Assembly (NCBI GenBank): GCA_017938145.1
Contig: JAGBCB010000001.1
Location: forward strand, 1 to 48,016
DNA: 48,016 nt
Direction: 5' to 3'
From: Lachnospiraceae bacterium
GTDB lineage: Bacteria > Bacillota > Clostridia > Lachnospirales > Lachnospiraceae
Numbering within the stretch: position 1 is the stretch's first letter; each line of letters begins with the position of its first letter. Below, one piece after another: positions 23,521 to 32,350 of the stretch. The position numbers were made by a program, and so were the translations under genes. The notes under the pieces were generated by a model, which worked only from the letters and a program-made list of their open reading frames with translations, had not been told where the DNA came from and searched no databases.

Positions 23521-24699
23521 ATGAAAGACATTTTATTACATACCCCGGAGGGTGTAAGAGACATTTACAATTCTGAATTCCAAAGAAAAGATGCGGTGGA
23601 GAACAGCATGAAGGAAGTAATGAAGCATTATGGCTTCCATCAGTTTATGACACCGACTTTTGAATATTTTGATATTTTTAATAAAGAGCGAGGTACGGTT
23701 CCTTCCAAGGATATGTACAAGTTCGTGGACCGTGACGGTGAAACCTTAGTGCTTCGCCCGGATATGACTCCGCAGGCGGCCAGATGTGTGGCTAAGTACT
23801 TTAAGAATGATGAACTGCCAATCCGTTTGTTCTATCATGGCAGCGTGTTTGTAAATCATTCCGGTTATCAGGGTAAATTAAAAGAAAGCACTCAGATTGG
23901 TGCAGAGCTTTATAATGATGCTACTCCGGAAGCAGATGCAGAAATGGCAGCATTAATGATTGACTGTTTAAGCGCATCCGGTCTTACTAAGTTCCAGGTG
24001 GTGGCAGGTCAGGCAGATTTCTTCCGTGCATTGGTAGAAGAAGCCGGATTTAATGAGGAAGAAACCGACGAGCTTCGTCGTTTGATTGAAATGAAAAATG
24101 TATTTGGTGTGGAACAGCTTCTTTCCGAAAAGGAAATTTCCACAGAATTAAAGGATGTATTTACTAAGCTGTCCAGCCATTTTGGTTCTATTGAAACCAT
24201 ACATAATATGAAGCGACTGACCAAGAACGAAAGAGCGGTTGCAGCCCTTACCCGTTTAGAGCAGTTTTATGATGCACTGTGTTTATACGGTAAGGAAGAA
24301 CATATTTCCTTCGACCTTGGTATGCTCAGCCAGTTTAATTATTATACCGGCATTTTGTTCCGTGCCTATACCCACGGTACCGGCGATGTTATCGCAGCCG
24401 GCGGACGTTATGATTCTTTAGTGGAACAGTTCGGTAAGCAGGCGCCTGCCATTGGTATTGCGGTATACTCCGACCAGTTGTTAACCGCACTCTTACGTCA
24501 GGGTTTATTAGAGCATCCGGCGGCAGAAGGTACATTGATTGTGTATTCAGAAACCGGAAAGAAAGAAGCGGTAGCCAAGGCGGCAAAGCTTCGTGCAGAA
24601 GGTGTGGCAGTTACTCTGATGAAAGACGGAGCCCATACAGAAGATGCGCTGAAAAACTATGCAGAGCATATCGGCGCAAAAAATATCCTGCACATTTAA
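23521..24699 (+). CDS. hisZ: ATP phosphoribosyltransferase regulatory subunit
   Basis: A 392-residue HisRS-like protein: LHTPEGVRDIYNSEFQRK, motif 2-like LVLRPDMTPQAARCVAKYF, FYHGSVFVNH and motif 3-like AAGGRYDSLVEQFG. As a HisZ it does not charge tRNA but activates and feedback-regulates short HisG, which follows immediately. A true HisRS would be about 420 residues with a full anticodon-binding domain; the C-terminal part here is shortened (ending AEHIGAKNILHI). First gene of the his operon; ribosome site CGGAGAG. Confidence 0.95.
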   Translation: MKDILLHTPEGVRDIYNSEFQRKDAVENSMKEVMKHYGFHQFMTPTFEYFDIFNKERGTVPSKDMYKFVDRDGETLVLRPDMTPQAARCVAKYFKNDELPIRLFYHGSVFVNHSGYQGKLKESTQIGAELYNDATPEADAEMAALMIDCLSASGLTKFQVVAGQADFFRALVEEAGFNEEETDELRRLIEMKNVFGVEQLLSEKEISTELKDVFTKLSSHFGSIETIHNMKRLTKNERAVAALTRLEQFYDALCLYGKEEHISFDLGMLSQFNYYTGILFRAYTHGTGDVIAAGGRYDSLVEQFGKQAPAIGIAVYSDQLLTALLRQGLLEHPAAEGTLIVYSETGKKEAVAKAAKLRAEGVAVTLMKDGAHTEDALKNYAEHIGAKNILHI

Positions 24700-24717
24700 C
24701 AGAAAGGCTGAATTCGT

Positions 24718-25350
24718 ATGGAATATTTAACATTTGCGTTGGCAAAAGGTCGTCTTGCCACAAAAACTTTAAGCATATTAGAAACTATTGGTATCACCTG
24801 TGAGGAAATGAAGGATAAAGACTCCCGTAAGCTGATTTTTGTGAACGAGGATTTAAAATTGAAGTTCTTCCTTGCAAAGGCAACGGATGTACCAACCTAT
24901 GTAGAGTACGGTGCAGCAGACATCGGCGTGGTCGGTCGAGATACCATTTTAGAAGAAGACAAGAAGATTTACGAGGTTATGGATTTAGACATCGGTAAGT
25001 GCCGCATGTGCGTAGCCGGACCGGAATCTGCCAGGGAATTATTAAACAGCGGTCAGATGATTCGTGTGGCAACTAAGTATCCAAAGATTGCCAAGGATTA
25101 TTTCTTCAACAAAAAGCATCAGACCGTAGAAATTATTAAGTTAAACGGTTCCATCGAACTGGCACCGATTGTAGGACTTTCCGAGGTGATTGTAGATATC
25201 GTGGAAACCGGTGCTACATTGCGGGAAAACGGTCTGGAGGTTCTGGAAGAAATTTTACCGCTTTCTGCAAGAATGGTGGTAAATCAGGTCAGCATGAAGA
25301 TGGAGCATGAACGAATTGCGGCAATTATCGAAAAACTGAGAAACCGTTAA
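24718..25350 (+). CDS. hisG: ATP phosphoribosyltransferase catalytic subunit, short form
   Basis: The 210-residue HisG of the short type, which condenses ATP and PRPP in the first step of histidine synthesis. Motifs are LTFALAKGRLATKT, VEYGAADIGVVGRDTILEE and the PRPP loop GLSEVIVDIVETGATLRENGL. It lacks the C-terminal ACT-like regulatory domain of long HisG, consistent with HisZ next to it. Ribosome site AGAAAGG. Confidence 0.97.
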   Translation: MEYLTFALAKGRLATKTLSILETIGITCEEMKDKDSRKLIFVNEDLKLKFFLAKATDVPTYVEYGAADIGVVGRDTILEEDKKIYEVMDLDIGKCRMCVAGPESARELLNSGQMIRVATKYPKIAKDYFFNKKHQTVEIIKLNGSIELAPIVGLSEVIVDIVETGATLRENGLEVLEEILPLSARMVVNQVSMKMEHERIAAIIEKLRNR

Positions 25351-25380
25351 GTTGGCTCTGAGAGAGGAAGAGAGTACAGT

Positions 25381-26682
25381 ATGAAGATTTTAACCTTAAA
25401 TGAAGAAAATAAAAAGAATATATTGGAAAATCTCTTAAAGAGAAGTCCAAACCAGTATGAAGCGCAGACTGCCGTTGTGGCAGAAATCCTTGATAACGTA
25501 AAGCAGAACAAGGACGCTGCATTATTTGATTACACCAAGCGTTTTGATAAGGCAGAATTAACTGCCCAAACTATCCGTGTAACCGATGCGGAAATTGCAG
25601 AAGCTTACGAAAAACTTCCGGCAGAGGTTCTTGATGTTATCCGAAAGGCGGCAGAAAATATCCGCATTTACCACGAGAAGCAGAAGCAGTACAGCTGGTT
25701 TGATTCCACACCGTCCGGAACCATCCTCGGTCAGAAGGTATCTGCCATCGGTGCGGTAGGCGTGTATGTTCCGGGAGGTAAGGCAGCGTATCCATCCTCC
25801 GTTTTAATGAATGTAATTCCTGCCAAGGTTGCAGGCGTGGAGCGTATTGCTATGGTAACTCCTCCGGGAGCGGACGGCAAGGTATATGAAGGTACTTTAG
25901 TTGCGGCTAAGGAAGCCGGCGTTACCGAAATTTACAAGGTGGGCGGTGCCCAGGCCATCGCAGCCCTTGCCTTTGGTACTGAAAGCATTCCGAAGGTAGA
26001 TAAAATTGTAGGCCCGGGTAACATTTATGTTGCTCTTGCAAAGAAGGCAGTTTACGGACATGTCAGCATTGACTCTGTAGCAGGCCCAAGCGAAATTTTA
26101 GTTCTGGCGGATGAAACAGCAAATCCTACCTATGTGGCGGCAGATTTACTGTCCCAGGCAGAGCACGATGAACTTGCCAGTGCTATTTTGGTAACTACCA
26201 GCAGAGAACTGGCAGAAAAAGTAGAAAAAGAAGTAACCCGTTTTGTAAACCAGTTATCCAGAAAGGCTATCTTAGAAAAGTCCCTGGAAAACTACGGTTA
26301 TTTATTAGTGGCAGATAATATGGCAGATGCTCTTGACGTAGTGAATGAAATTGCATCCGAGCACCTGGAAATCATTACAAAGGACCCATTCCAGACCATG
26401 ACAAAGGTAAAGAATGCCGGCGCTATTTTCCTTGGAGAATATGCCAGCGAGCCTCTGGGCGATTACTTTGCAGGTCCAAACCATGTGCTTCCGACCAACG
26501 GAACAGCGAAGTTCTTCTCTCCACTTTCCGTTGATGATTTTATTAAGAAGTCCAGTATTATTTCCTACTCCAGGGAAGCACTGGAACCTATTCATGAAGA
26601 TATTATCCGTTTTGCCAAGGCGGAAGGATTAACTGCACACGCAAATTCCATTGCAGTGCGCTTCGGTAAGGAAGTAAAGTAG
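25381..26682 (+). CDS. hisD: Histidinol dehydrogenase
   Basis: The 433-residue zinc enzyme performs the last two steps of histidine synthesis, histidinol to histidine, with NAD+. Motifs are GVYVPGGKAAYPSSVLMNVIPAKVAG, YKVGGAQAIAALAFGTE, DKIVGPGNIYVALAK and SVAGPSEILVLADE. The zinc/catalytic region includes LLSQAEHDELA and ASEHLEI, and GPNHVLPTNGTAKFFSPLSV is also present. The length and all hallmark segments are normal. Confidence 0.97.
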   Translation: MKILTLNEENKKNILENLLKRSPNQYEAQTAVVAEILDNVKQNKDAALFDYTKRFDKAELTAQTIRVTDAEIAEAYEKLPAEVLDVIRKAAENIRIYHEKQKQYSWFDSTPSGTILGQKVSAIGAVGVYVPGGKAAYPSSVLMNVIPAKVAGVERIAMVTPPGADGKVYEGTLVAAKEAGVTEIYKVGGAQAIAALAFGTESIPKVDKIVGPGNIYVALAKKAVYGHVSIDSVAGPSEILVLADETANPTYVAADLLSQAEHDELASAILVTTSRELAEKVEKEVTRFVNQLSRKAILEKSLENYGYLLVADNMADALDVVNEIASEHLEIITKDPFQTMTKVKNAGAIFLGEYASEPLGDYFAGPNHVLPTNGTAKFFSPLSVDDFIKKSSIISYSREALEPIHEDIIRFAKAEGLTAHANSIAVRFGKEVK

Positions 26683-26715
26683 TTTTGTTATAGACCTGAT
26701 AAAAGGAGGGCTATT

Positions 26716-27300
26716 ATGAGAACGGCTAAAATTGAAAGAAAAACAAAGGAAACCGACATTGTACTGGAACTGAATTTAGATGGTACCGGTAAGGCGGAAG
26801 TATCCACCGGCATCGGTTTCTTCGACCATATGTTAAATTCCTTTGCCAGACACGGTTTCTTTGATTTAAAGGTGTCCTGCAAGGGTGATTTGGAGGTAGA
26901 CTGCCACCACACCATCGAGGATGTGGGTATTGTGCTGGGTCAGGCAATTGACCAGGCTCTTGGCGGTAAAGAAGGCATTACCAGATACGGCAGCTGCATT
27001 CTTCCTATGGATGAAACACTGTGCCTGTGTGCCCTTGATTTGTCCGGCAGACCATACCTTAACTTTGATATGAAATTTACCACCGACAGAGTTGGTGAAT
27101 ATGACACGGAGATGGTAAGAGAATTTTTCTATGCTGTTTCCTACAGTGCCAAGATGAACCTGCACTTAAAGCAGTTAGACGGAACCAACAATCACCACTT
27201 AATTGAGGCTGCATATAAGTCCTTTGCAAGGGCATTGGATGCAGCAACCCAGGTGGACCCTAGAATTCAGGGCGTGCTTTCTGCGAAGGGTGCGCTGTAA
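26716..27300 (+). CDS. hisB: Imidazoleglycerol-phosphate dehydratase
   Basis: A 194-residue monofunctional HisB that dehydrates imidazole glycerol phosphate. Metal-ligand motifs FFDHMLNSFARHG, DCHHTIEDVGIVLGQA and the second repeat NNHHLIEAAYKSFARALDAA are present. No histidinol-phosphatase domain is fused to it, so that activity must come from elsewhere. Ribosome site AAAGGAGG. Confidence 0.97.
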   Translation: MRTAKIERKTKETDIVLELNLDGTGKAEVSTGIGFFDHMLNSFARHGFFDLKVSCKGDLEVDCHHTIEDVGIVLGQAIDQALGGKEGITRYGSCILPMDETLCLCALDLSGRPYLNFDMKFTTDRVGEYDTEMVREFFYAVSYSAKMNLHLKQLDGTNNHHLIEAAYKSFARALDAATQVDPRIQGVLSAKGAL

Positions 27301-27323
27301 AAGAAATATTTAGGAGAATGAAT

Positions 27324-28040
27324 ATGAGATTATATCCGGCAATTGATATTAAAAACGGACAGTGTGTAAGACTCCGCCAGGGGGTGTTTGACGACACCAC
27401 CGTATATGCGGATGAACCGTATCAGGTGGCAAAGGAGTTTGAAGCGGAAGGCGCAAAGTTTCTCCATATTGTAGATTTGGACGGAGCCCTCAGAGGCACC
27501 GGAGCCAACGATGCTGCATTAAAGAAGATTGTGGAAAACGTAAGTATTCCGGTGGAAATCGGAGGCGGTATCCGCACTATGCAGGACATTGAGCATCGGT
27601 TAAACCTTGGTGTTACCAGAGTTATTCTCGGAACCAAGGCGGTGGAAAGTCCGGAATTCGTAAAAGAAGCAGTGGATAAATTCGGTGCCGATAAAATTGT
27701 AGTTGGGATTGATGCCAAAGACGGCATGGTTGCCATCAAGGGCTGGGAAACCATCAGCAATATCGATGCGGTGACCCTGGCGCTTTCCATGAAGGAGCTT
27801 GGTGTAAAGACTATCATCTATACCGATATTTCCAAAGACGGCATGCTTTGTGGTCCAAACTTTGCACAGACAGCCCGCCTGGTAGAAGCAACCGGCATGG
27901 ATATTGTGGCCTCCGGCGGTGTTTCCTGCATGAATGATTTACTGGAACTGGAAAAAATCAACGTAGAGGGAGCAATCCTTGGCAAAGCGATTTATGAAAA
28001 GAGAGTAGACTTAAAGGAAGCGGCAGCCCGCTTTGACTAA
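27324..28040 (+). CDS. hisA: ProFAR isomerase (phosphoribosylformimino-AICAR-P isomerase)
   Basis: A 238-residue TIM barrel. Catalytic Asp in [17 protein letters not shown], phosphate loops [10 protein letters not shown]-like ([17 protein letters not shown]) and [13 protein letters not shown], plus [15 protein letters not shown]. The start at 27324 is preferred because AGGAG (27312-27316) is 7 bases upstream; the ATG at 27318 is too close. It follows hisB by 23 bases. hisH and hisF, which normally flank hisA, are missing. Confidence 0.95.
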   Translation: MRLYPAIDIKNGQCVRLRQGVFDDTTVYADEPYQVAKEFEAEGAKFLHIVDLDGALRGTGANDAALKKIVENVSIPVEIGGGIRTMQDIEHRLNLGVTRVILGTKAVESPEFVKEAVDKFGADKIVVGIDAKDGMVAIKGWETISNIDAVTLALSMKELGVKTIIYTDISKDGMLCGPNFAQTARLVEATGMDIVASGGVSCMNDLLELEKINVEGAILGKAIYEKRVDLKEAAARFD

Positions 28041-28063
28041 ATTCCGAAAGGGAGGCGAAAGCT

Positions 28064-29344
28064 ATGAGTCAAAAAAAGATTTTTGCATATTTGAATGCGC
28101 AGAATGAAACAAGAGAAACCATTCTTAGCTTGGGCGGTTTTTATGACGGCAACGGTGTGGATGGCTTGTTTATCTATAACTATTCCAAGGACGAAAAGGA
28201 AAGAGAAGAGTTTGTATTAACGCTTCGTGAACTGAAAGAGCGGATGGATATTCCGTTTTATGCAGGATGCTATGTGGACCGTCTGGAGGATGTAAAGAAG
28301 ATTTATTATGCCGGAGCGGAAAAAGTGGTGCTCGACCCGGAATATATGTCTGATACTGCACTGGTAAGGGATGCCATCATTAAGTTTGGTGCAACCTCTG
28401 TTATGATGCAGATGAACTTCGGTATGGCAGAAACCGTGGCATACTTAGAGGAATACAAGCATAATTATGCTGAGCTTCTGGAGCTTGGTGTATACGGTAT
28501 TATGGCAAAGCACGTTACCATAAACGGCAAGTTTATTGAAAAGGTAAACGAAGTGGTTTGCCCGATTATGATCCGTGACAGTCTTCAGAGAAATTCCATC
28601 ACCGATTTACTGGAGGTTCCGAATCTCATCGGTGTTGCTACCAATTATTACCGTGAAAAGGATGTTTACAAGGTAAAGCAGTCCTTAAAGGAACAGGGCT
28701 ATGATGTAAAAACACCGGAAAGTCCGGTGGCTTTTGCGGATATGAAAAAGCTGGACAACGGTCTTGTTCCGGTGATTGTTCAGGATTATAAAACAAATGA
28801 AGTTTTAATGCTTGCTTACATGAATGAAGAAGCGTATAATTGTACTGTGGCTACAGGTAAGATGACCTATTATTCCAGAAGCCGCAACGAGCTTTGGATT
28901 AAGGGTGAAACCTCCGGACACTATCAGTTTGTAAAGTCCTTGTCCATTGATTGTGACGATGATACTTTACTTGCCAAGGTTAAGCAGATTGGCGCAGCGT
29001 GTCACACCGGCAACCGTTCCTGCTTCTACCGCGACCTGGTAAAAACCGAGTGGGAAGTAGAGGACAACACCAACATTCTGGAAAAGATTTATGCTACGGT
29101 TATGGACCGCAAATTAAATCCAAAGGAAGGTTCTTATACCAATTACCTGTTTACCAAGGGTATTGATAAGATTTTAAAGAAGTGCGGCGAAGAAGCAACG
29201 GAAATCGTTATTGCAGCCAAGAACCCGGACAAAACCGAAATTAAGTACGAGATTGCAGATTTCTTATATCATGTAACCGTACTGATGGCAGAGTGCGGCA
29301 TCGACTGGAAGGATGTTTTTGAAGAGCTGGCAAACCGCGATTAA
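28064..29344 (+). CDS. hisIE: HisIE (PR-AMP cyclohydrolase / PR-ATP pyrophosphohydrolase) with degenerate HisF-like N-terminal domain
   Basis: The 426-residue fusion has three parts. Residues about 226-330 are His[29 protein letters not shown], metal site [10 protein letters not shown], and [13 protein letters not shown] with the zinc Cys residues. Residues about 337-426 are His[21 protein letters not shown] and [12 protein letters not shown]. Residues 1-220 resemble a HisF/HisA TIM barrel ([20 protein letters not shown], then [19 protein letters not shown], and a last phosphate loop replaced by GVATNYY). The catalytic first Asp (ACLD in HisF) is replaced by YLNAQ, and the GGG phosphate loop reads AGC. 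The barrel is therefore probably not a cyclase; it may bind a subunit or be structural. Ordinary HisIE is about 200-220 residues. Confidence 0.9.
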   Translation: MSQKKIFAYLNAQNETRETILSLGGFYDGNGVDGLFIYNYSKDEKEREEFVLTLRELKERMDIPFYAGCYVDRLEDVKKIYYAGAEKVVLDPEYMSDTALVRDAIIKFGATSVMMQMNFGMAETVAYLEEYKHNYAELLELGVYGIMAKHVTINGKFIEKVNEVVCPIMIRDSLQRNSITDLLEVPNLIGVATNYYREKDVYKVKQSLKEQGYDVKTPESPVAFADMKKLDNGLVPVIVQDYKTNEVLMLAYMNEEAYNCTVATGKMTYYSRSRNELWIKGETSGHYQFVKSLSIDCDDDTLLAKVKQIGAACHTGNRSCFYRDLVKTEWEVEDNTNILEKIYATVMDRKLNPKEGSYTNYLFTKGIDKILKKCGEEATEIVIAAKNPDKTEIKYEIADFLYHVTVLMAECGIDWKDVFEELANRD

Positions 29345-29390
29345 AACTGTAATGGGGTTACGGTATAAAAGAAAGAGAGGATTTGTTACT

Positions 29391-29513
29391 ATGGATTTTT
29401 TAGCAGAGTTACTTAGTTCCGGCATTCAGTATGTGCTGATGCTGGCAATTGCAGTCGGAGCATTTTGCTTAGGCGGCGCTTTAAGTAAGAACAAAAAGAA
29501 GAAGCAGAAGTAG
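29391..29513 (+). CDS. 40-residue single-span membrane peptide with a poly-lysine tail
   Basis: The ATG at 29391 follows GAGAGG at the usual distance. The peptide is MDFLAELLSS, a transmembrane helix (IQYVLMLAIAVGAFCLGGAL) and a strongly basic tail (SKNKKKKQK). It lies 46 bases after hisIE and before a strong hairpin, so it is probably the last gene of the his transcript. No function is assigned. Small hydrophobic peptides of this form act as membrane anchors or modulators of larger proteins in other systems; that is inference. Confidence 0.65.
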   Translation: MDFLAELLSSGIQYVLMLAIAVGAFCLGGALSKNKKKKQK

Positions 29514-29532
29514 CAATTATTAGATTTATATT

Positions 29533-29615
29533 ATTTTCAGACAAGAAAAATGGTAAGTTTGGAACCCGTTCACCGCTGACGGTTCCTGCACTTACCATTT
29601 TTTTGTTCTGAAAAT
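29533..29615. terminator. Long bidirectional hairpin between the his operon and aroE
   Basis: Nested stems: ATTTTCAGA (29533-29541) with TCTGAAAAT (29607-29615); AAAAATGGTAAG (29546-29557) with CTTACCATTTTTT (29591-29603); inner GGAACC/GGTTCC (29561-29566, 29581-29586). A T-run follows the main stem on both strands, so it can end both the his transcript and, from the other side, aroE transcription. The structure is longer than a minimal terminator. Confidence 0.85.
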
Positions 29616-29659
29616 ATTAAAATTAATATCTTTACTTCTGCTTTTTCTTTTTGTTATAG

Positions 29660-30424
29660 TCAGGTGCGCCGGCTAAGCAAAAGGGTAACGTCCTCGATAC
29701 GTTTGTCTGGAATTTCTGTATTTAAGAAAAGCTCCACGGCGTATTTTGCCTGGGCGACGAGCATTTCCAGGCCGTTGACGGCGGTAATGCCGCGGTCCTT
29801 TGCCTGGGCGAGGAGTTTGGTGGTGGTTGGGTTGTAGATAAGGTCCACCACGGCGGTGAGCGCCTCATACGGCGCAATATCCATCGGGGAGGCATCTACG
29901 TTAGGGTACATGCCTACAGGACTCGTATTGACGATTACAGAAGCGTCTGCGTGCATACGGGCAGCCTGCTCGTAGGTAATGACACCGGGTTCTTCTTTAT
30001 ATTTGACGGTAATCAGTTCTTTTGGGTCTAAGGAGTTCAGGGCAGCTACAATGGCCTTTGCGGCGCCGCCGTTTCCCAGCACCAGTACTTTTTTGCCGGT
30101 AATTTTAATGTTATTGTTGCGAAGGGTATATAAAAATCCGGCATAGTCCGTATTGTGCCCGCAGAGCCGGCCGTTCCTGTTAACAATACAGTTGACGGCG
30201 CCGATGGCCTGTGCGGCTTCGGAAATCTCATCCAGATAAGGAATAACGTCCTGCTTGTAAGGGATGGTAACGTTGATGGAAGCAAATTCGTGCTTTTCCA
30301 TAAAAGGAGCAAACTCTTCTTTGGAAAGAGGAATCAGGTCGTAAGTGTAATCTGCCAGCTGTTCATGTATGATTTTGGAATAGCTGTGGCCCAGCTTTTC
30401 TCCGATAAGTCCGTAGCGGTTCAT
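29660..30424 (-). CDS. aroE: Shikimate dehydrogenase
   Basis: A 254-residue NADPH-dependent enzyme reducing 3-dehydroshikimate in the aromatic pathway. Motifs are YGLIGEKLGHSYSKIIHE (substrate Ser residues), INVTIPYKQDVIPYLDE (catalytic Lys), IGAVNCIV, HNTDYAGFLYTL (Asp), VLVLGNGGAAKAIVAAL (nucleotide loop), NTSPVGMYPN and VDLIYNP plus NGLEMLVAQA. It is about 20 residues shorter than E. coli AroE but has all key residues. Start preceded by TAGGAGGAC. Sits alone on the minus strand. Confidence 0.95.
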   Translation of the reverse strand: MNRYGLIGEKLGHSYSKIIHEQLADYTYDLIPLSKEEFAPFMEKHEFASINVTIPYKQDVIPYLDEISEAAQAIGAVNCIVNRNGRLCGHNTDYAGFLYTLRNNNIKITGKKVLVLGNGGAAKAIVAALNSLDPKELITVKYKEEPGVITYEQAARMHADASVIVNTSPVGMYPNVDASPMDIAPYEALTAVVDLIYNPTTTKLLAQAKDRGITAVNGLEMLVAQAKYAVELFLNTEIPDKRIEDVTLLLSRRT

Positions 30425-30482
30425 GGTGTCCTCCTAAGTGTGTCTGCCGTAAAATAACAGGCAAAGATTTTTGCTTTATTGC

Positions 30483-30511
30483 AGTATAGCACAAAAGTAT
30501 CCGCTTGTGAA
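30483..30511 (-). promoter_or_regulatory. Sigma-A promoter for aroE
   Basis: Read on the minus strand: TTCACA (30506-30511), 17-nt spacer, TATACT (30483-30488). About 55 bases upstream of the aroE start. Confidence 0.7.
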
Positions 30512-30590
30512 GTTAAAAATTTAATAAACAGGTTGACGAAATCTGTGGATTGATGGAAAATAGTAATAATGAGTGAAAGCGGAGGCGCCT

Positions 30591-31268
30591 ATGTTTAAAA
30601 TTCTTGTAGTAGAAGATGATAACGAATTGAATCAGCTGTTTTGCCGGACCTTAAACCGGAACGGATACGTTGCATTAGGAGCTTATGATGCGGCACAGGC
30701 GCTGGTTATGTTGGAAAAAGAAGCAGTAGATCTGATTATTTCCGATGTGATGATGCCTGGCATGGACGGGTTTGAATTTGTAAAGCAGCTCAGGGATGCA
30801 AAAATGACGCTGCCGATTATGATGATTACGGCGAAAAGTGATATAAAAGATAAGCAGAGCGGTTTTTCGTCCGGTGCGGATGACTATATGGTAAAACCGG
30901 TGGATTTGCAGGAGATGCTGCTTCGGGTACAGGCATTGCTTCGTCGGGCAAAAAGTGTCAGTGAACGGAAGCTATCCTTTGGCGGCACCAGTCTGTTATA
31001 TGATGTCTGGACGGTGGAAGATGAGACAGGAAGCCAGGTGCTCCCGCAAAAGGAATTTCAGCTTTTGTACAAGCTGTTATCCTATCCGGGACAAATTTTT
31101 ACAAGACAGCAGATTTTAGATGATATCTGGGGACCGGAAGGCTACGTGGATTCCCATACTTTGGATGTACATATCAGCCGGCTTAGGGAGCGGTTTAAGA
31201 AAAACGAAGATTTTGAAATTATAACCATCCGCGGGCTCGGTTACAGGGCGGTGAAGAAAAATGGCTAA
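30591..31268 (+). CDS. OmpR-type response regulator
   Basis: A 225-residue two-domain regulator. The receiver has acidic residues in VVEDDNEL, phosphoacceptor D52 in IISDVMMPGMDGFEFV and the conserved Lys in DDYMVKPVD. The winged-helix DNA-binding domain follows (PQKEFQLLYKLLSYPGQIFT, YVDSHTLDVHISRLRERF, IRGLGYR). Start at 30591 with GCGGAGG 5-8 bases upstream. It overlaps the kinase by 8 bases. Target genes are not evident from the window. Confidence 0.94.
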   Translation: MFKILVVEDDNELNQLFCRTLNRNGYVALGAYDAAQALVMLEKEAVDLIISDVMMPGMDGFEFVKQLRDAKMTLPIMMITAKSDIKDKQSGFSSGADDYMVKPVDLQEMLLRVQALLRRAKSVSERKLSFGGTSLLYDVWTVEDETGSQVLPQKEFQLLYKLLSYPGQIFTRQQILDDIWGPEGYVDSHTLDVHISRLRERFKKNEDFEIITIRGLGYRAVKKNG

Positions 31269-32337
31269 GAAATTAGAGGCAAAAAAGGTTCTGGATGAAA
31301 AGCAGTTTGGTAATACCAAAATGCGGAATTGGCTGATGCTCAGCATTTTCGGAGTCCTTATTGTGTATGTGGTGTTGGCGGTGGCGCTCATTGCCATCCT
31401 TTTGGTACTTGGTGTAGAAATATCAGAGCTGTCCACACCATGGACGTTGTTAATTTTGTTGACCCTTCTTTGCTTTTTCCTGTCTATGGTTGCTTCTTAT
31501 TTTTTGATGCAGAAGATATTTCATCCGTTGGAACAAATCAGTGTGGCCGCAGGAAAGGTGGCATCCGGAGATTTTTCAACGGAAATATCCTATCAGGGCA
31601 GATTTGAAGAACTGGAGCGCACTTTTGAGAATTTCAACCGTATGGTAAAGGAATTGGACTCCGTAGAAATTATGCGGAACGATTTTATTGCGGATGTTTC
31701 CCATGAGTTTAAAACACCGTTGTCCGCTATCACGGGCTATGCAACGCTTTTACAGGATTCGGAACTGACGGAAGAAGAGAAAAACGAATATATCCGCAAA
31801 ATATTTTTTAATATTGAAAAATTGAATGATTTAACCGATAATATCCTGCGCTTGTCTAAAATGGAGCACCAGCAGTTTTTGGATACTCCGGTAAAGTTCC
31901 GCCTGGATGAACAGTTACGTGAGGCGATGGTGCTTTTGGAGCCAAAGTGGAGTGCAAAGAATCTGGAGCTTGACCTGGAACTTCCGGAGGTTGTGTTTGT
32001 AGGCCATTCCTCATTGCTTTTTACGGTGTGGACCAATCTGATAGGAAATGCCATAAAGTATACCGACAACGGAGGAACTGTCAGCGTGCTGCTTTCCGAA
32101 GATAAAGACAGTGTCAGGGTTACGGTGCGGGATACAGGTATCGGCATGAGCGAAGAAACCAAGGCACATATTTTTGATAAGTTCTATCAGGGCGATACCT
32201 CCAGAAAGTCCCAAGGTAATGGTTTGGGACTGGCTATTTGTAAGGAAATAATCAAAAAGTGCGGTGGAGAGATTTTTGTAGAAAGTGCACCGGGAGAAGG
32301 AACCGTATTTGAAGTGGTTTTAAAAAAGAGAAAATAG
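31261..32337 (+). CDS. Sensor histidine kinase, paired with the preceding response regulator
   Basis: A 358-residue membrane kinase: two transmembrane helices (about 23-51 and 60-84) with an almost absent extracellular loop (about 8 residues), so it probably senses membrane-associated or intramembrane signals. A HAMP domain (85-135) follows, then HisKA with phospho-His H148 in DVSHEFKTPLSAITGYATLL. The HATPase has N-box NLIGNAIKYTDNGG, G1 DTGIGMSEE, F/G2 KFYQGDTSRKSQGNGLGLAI. Overlaps the regulator gene by 8 bases. Confidence 0.93.
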   Translation: MAKKLEAKKVLDEKQFGNTKMRNWLMLSIFGVLIVYVVLAVALIAILLVLGVEISELSTPWTLLILLTLLCFFLSMVASYFLMQKIFHPLEQISVAAGKVASGDFSTEISYQGRFEELERTFENFNRMVKELDSVEIMRNDFIADVSHEFKTPLSAITGYATLLQDSELTEEEKNEYIRKIFFNIEKLNDLTDNILRLSKMEHQQFLDTPVKFRLDEQLREAMVLLEPKWSAKNLELDLELPEVVFVGHSSLLFTVWTNLIGNAIKYTDNGGTVSVLLSEDKDSVRVTVRDTGIGMSEETKAHIFDKFYQGDTSRKSQGNGLGLAICKEIIKKCGGEIFVESAPGEGTVFEVVLKKRK

Positions 32338-32350
32338 AGAGGAATATTTC

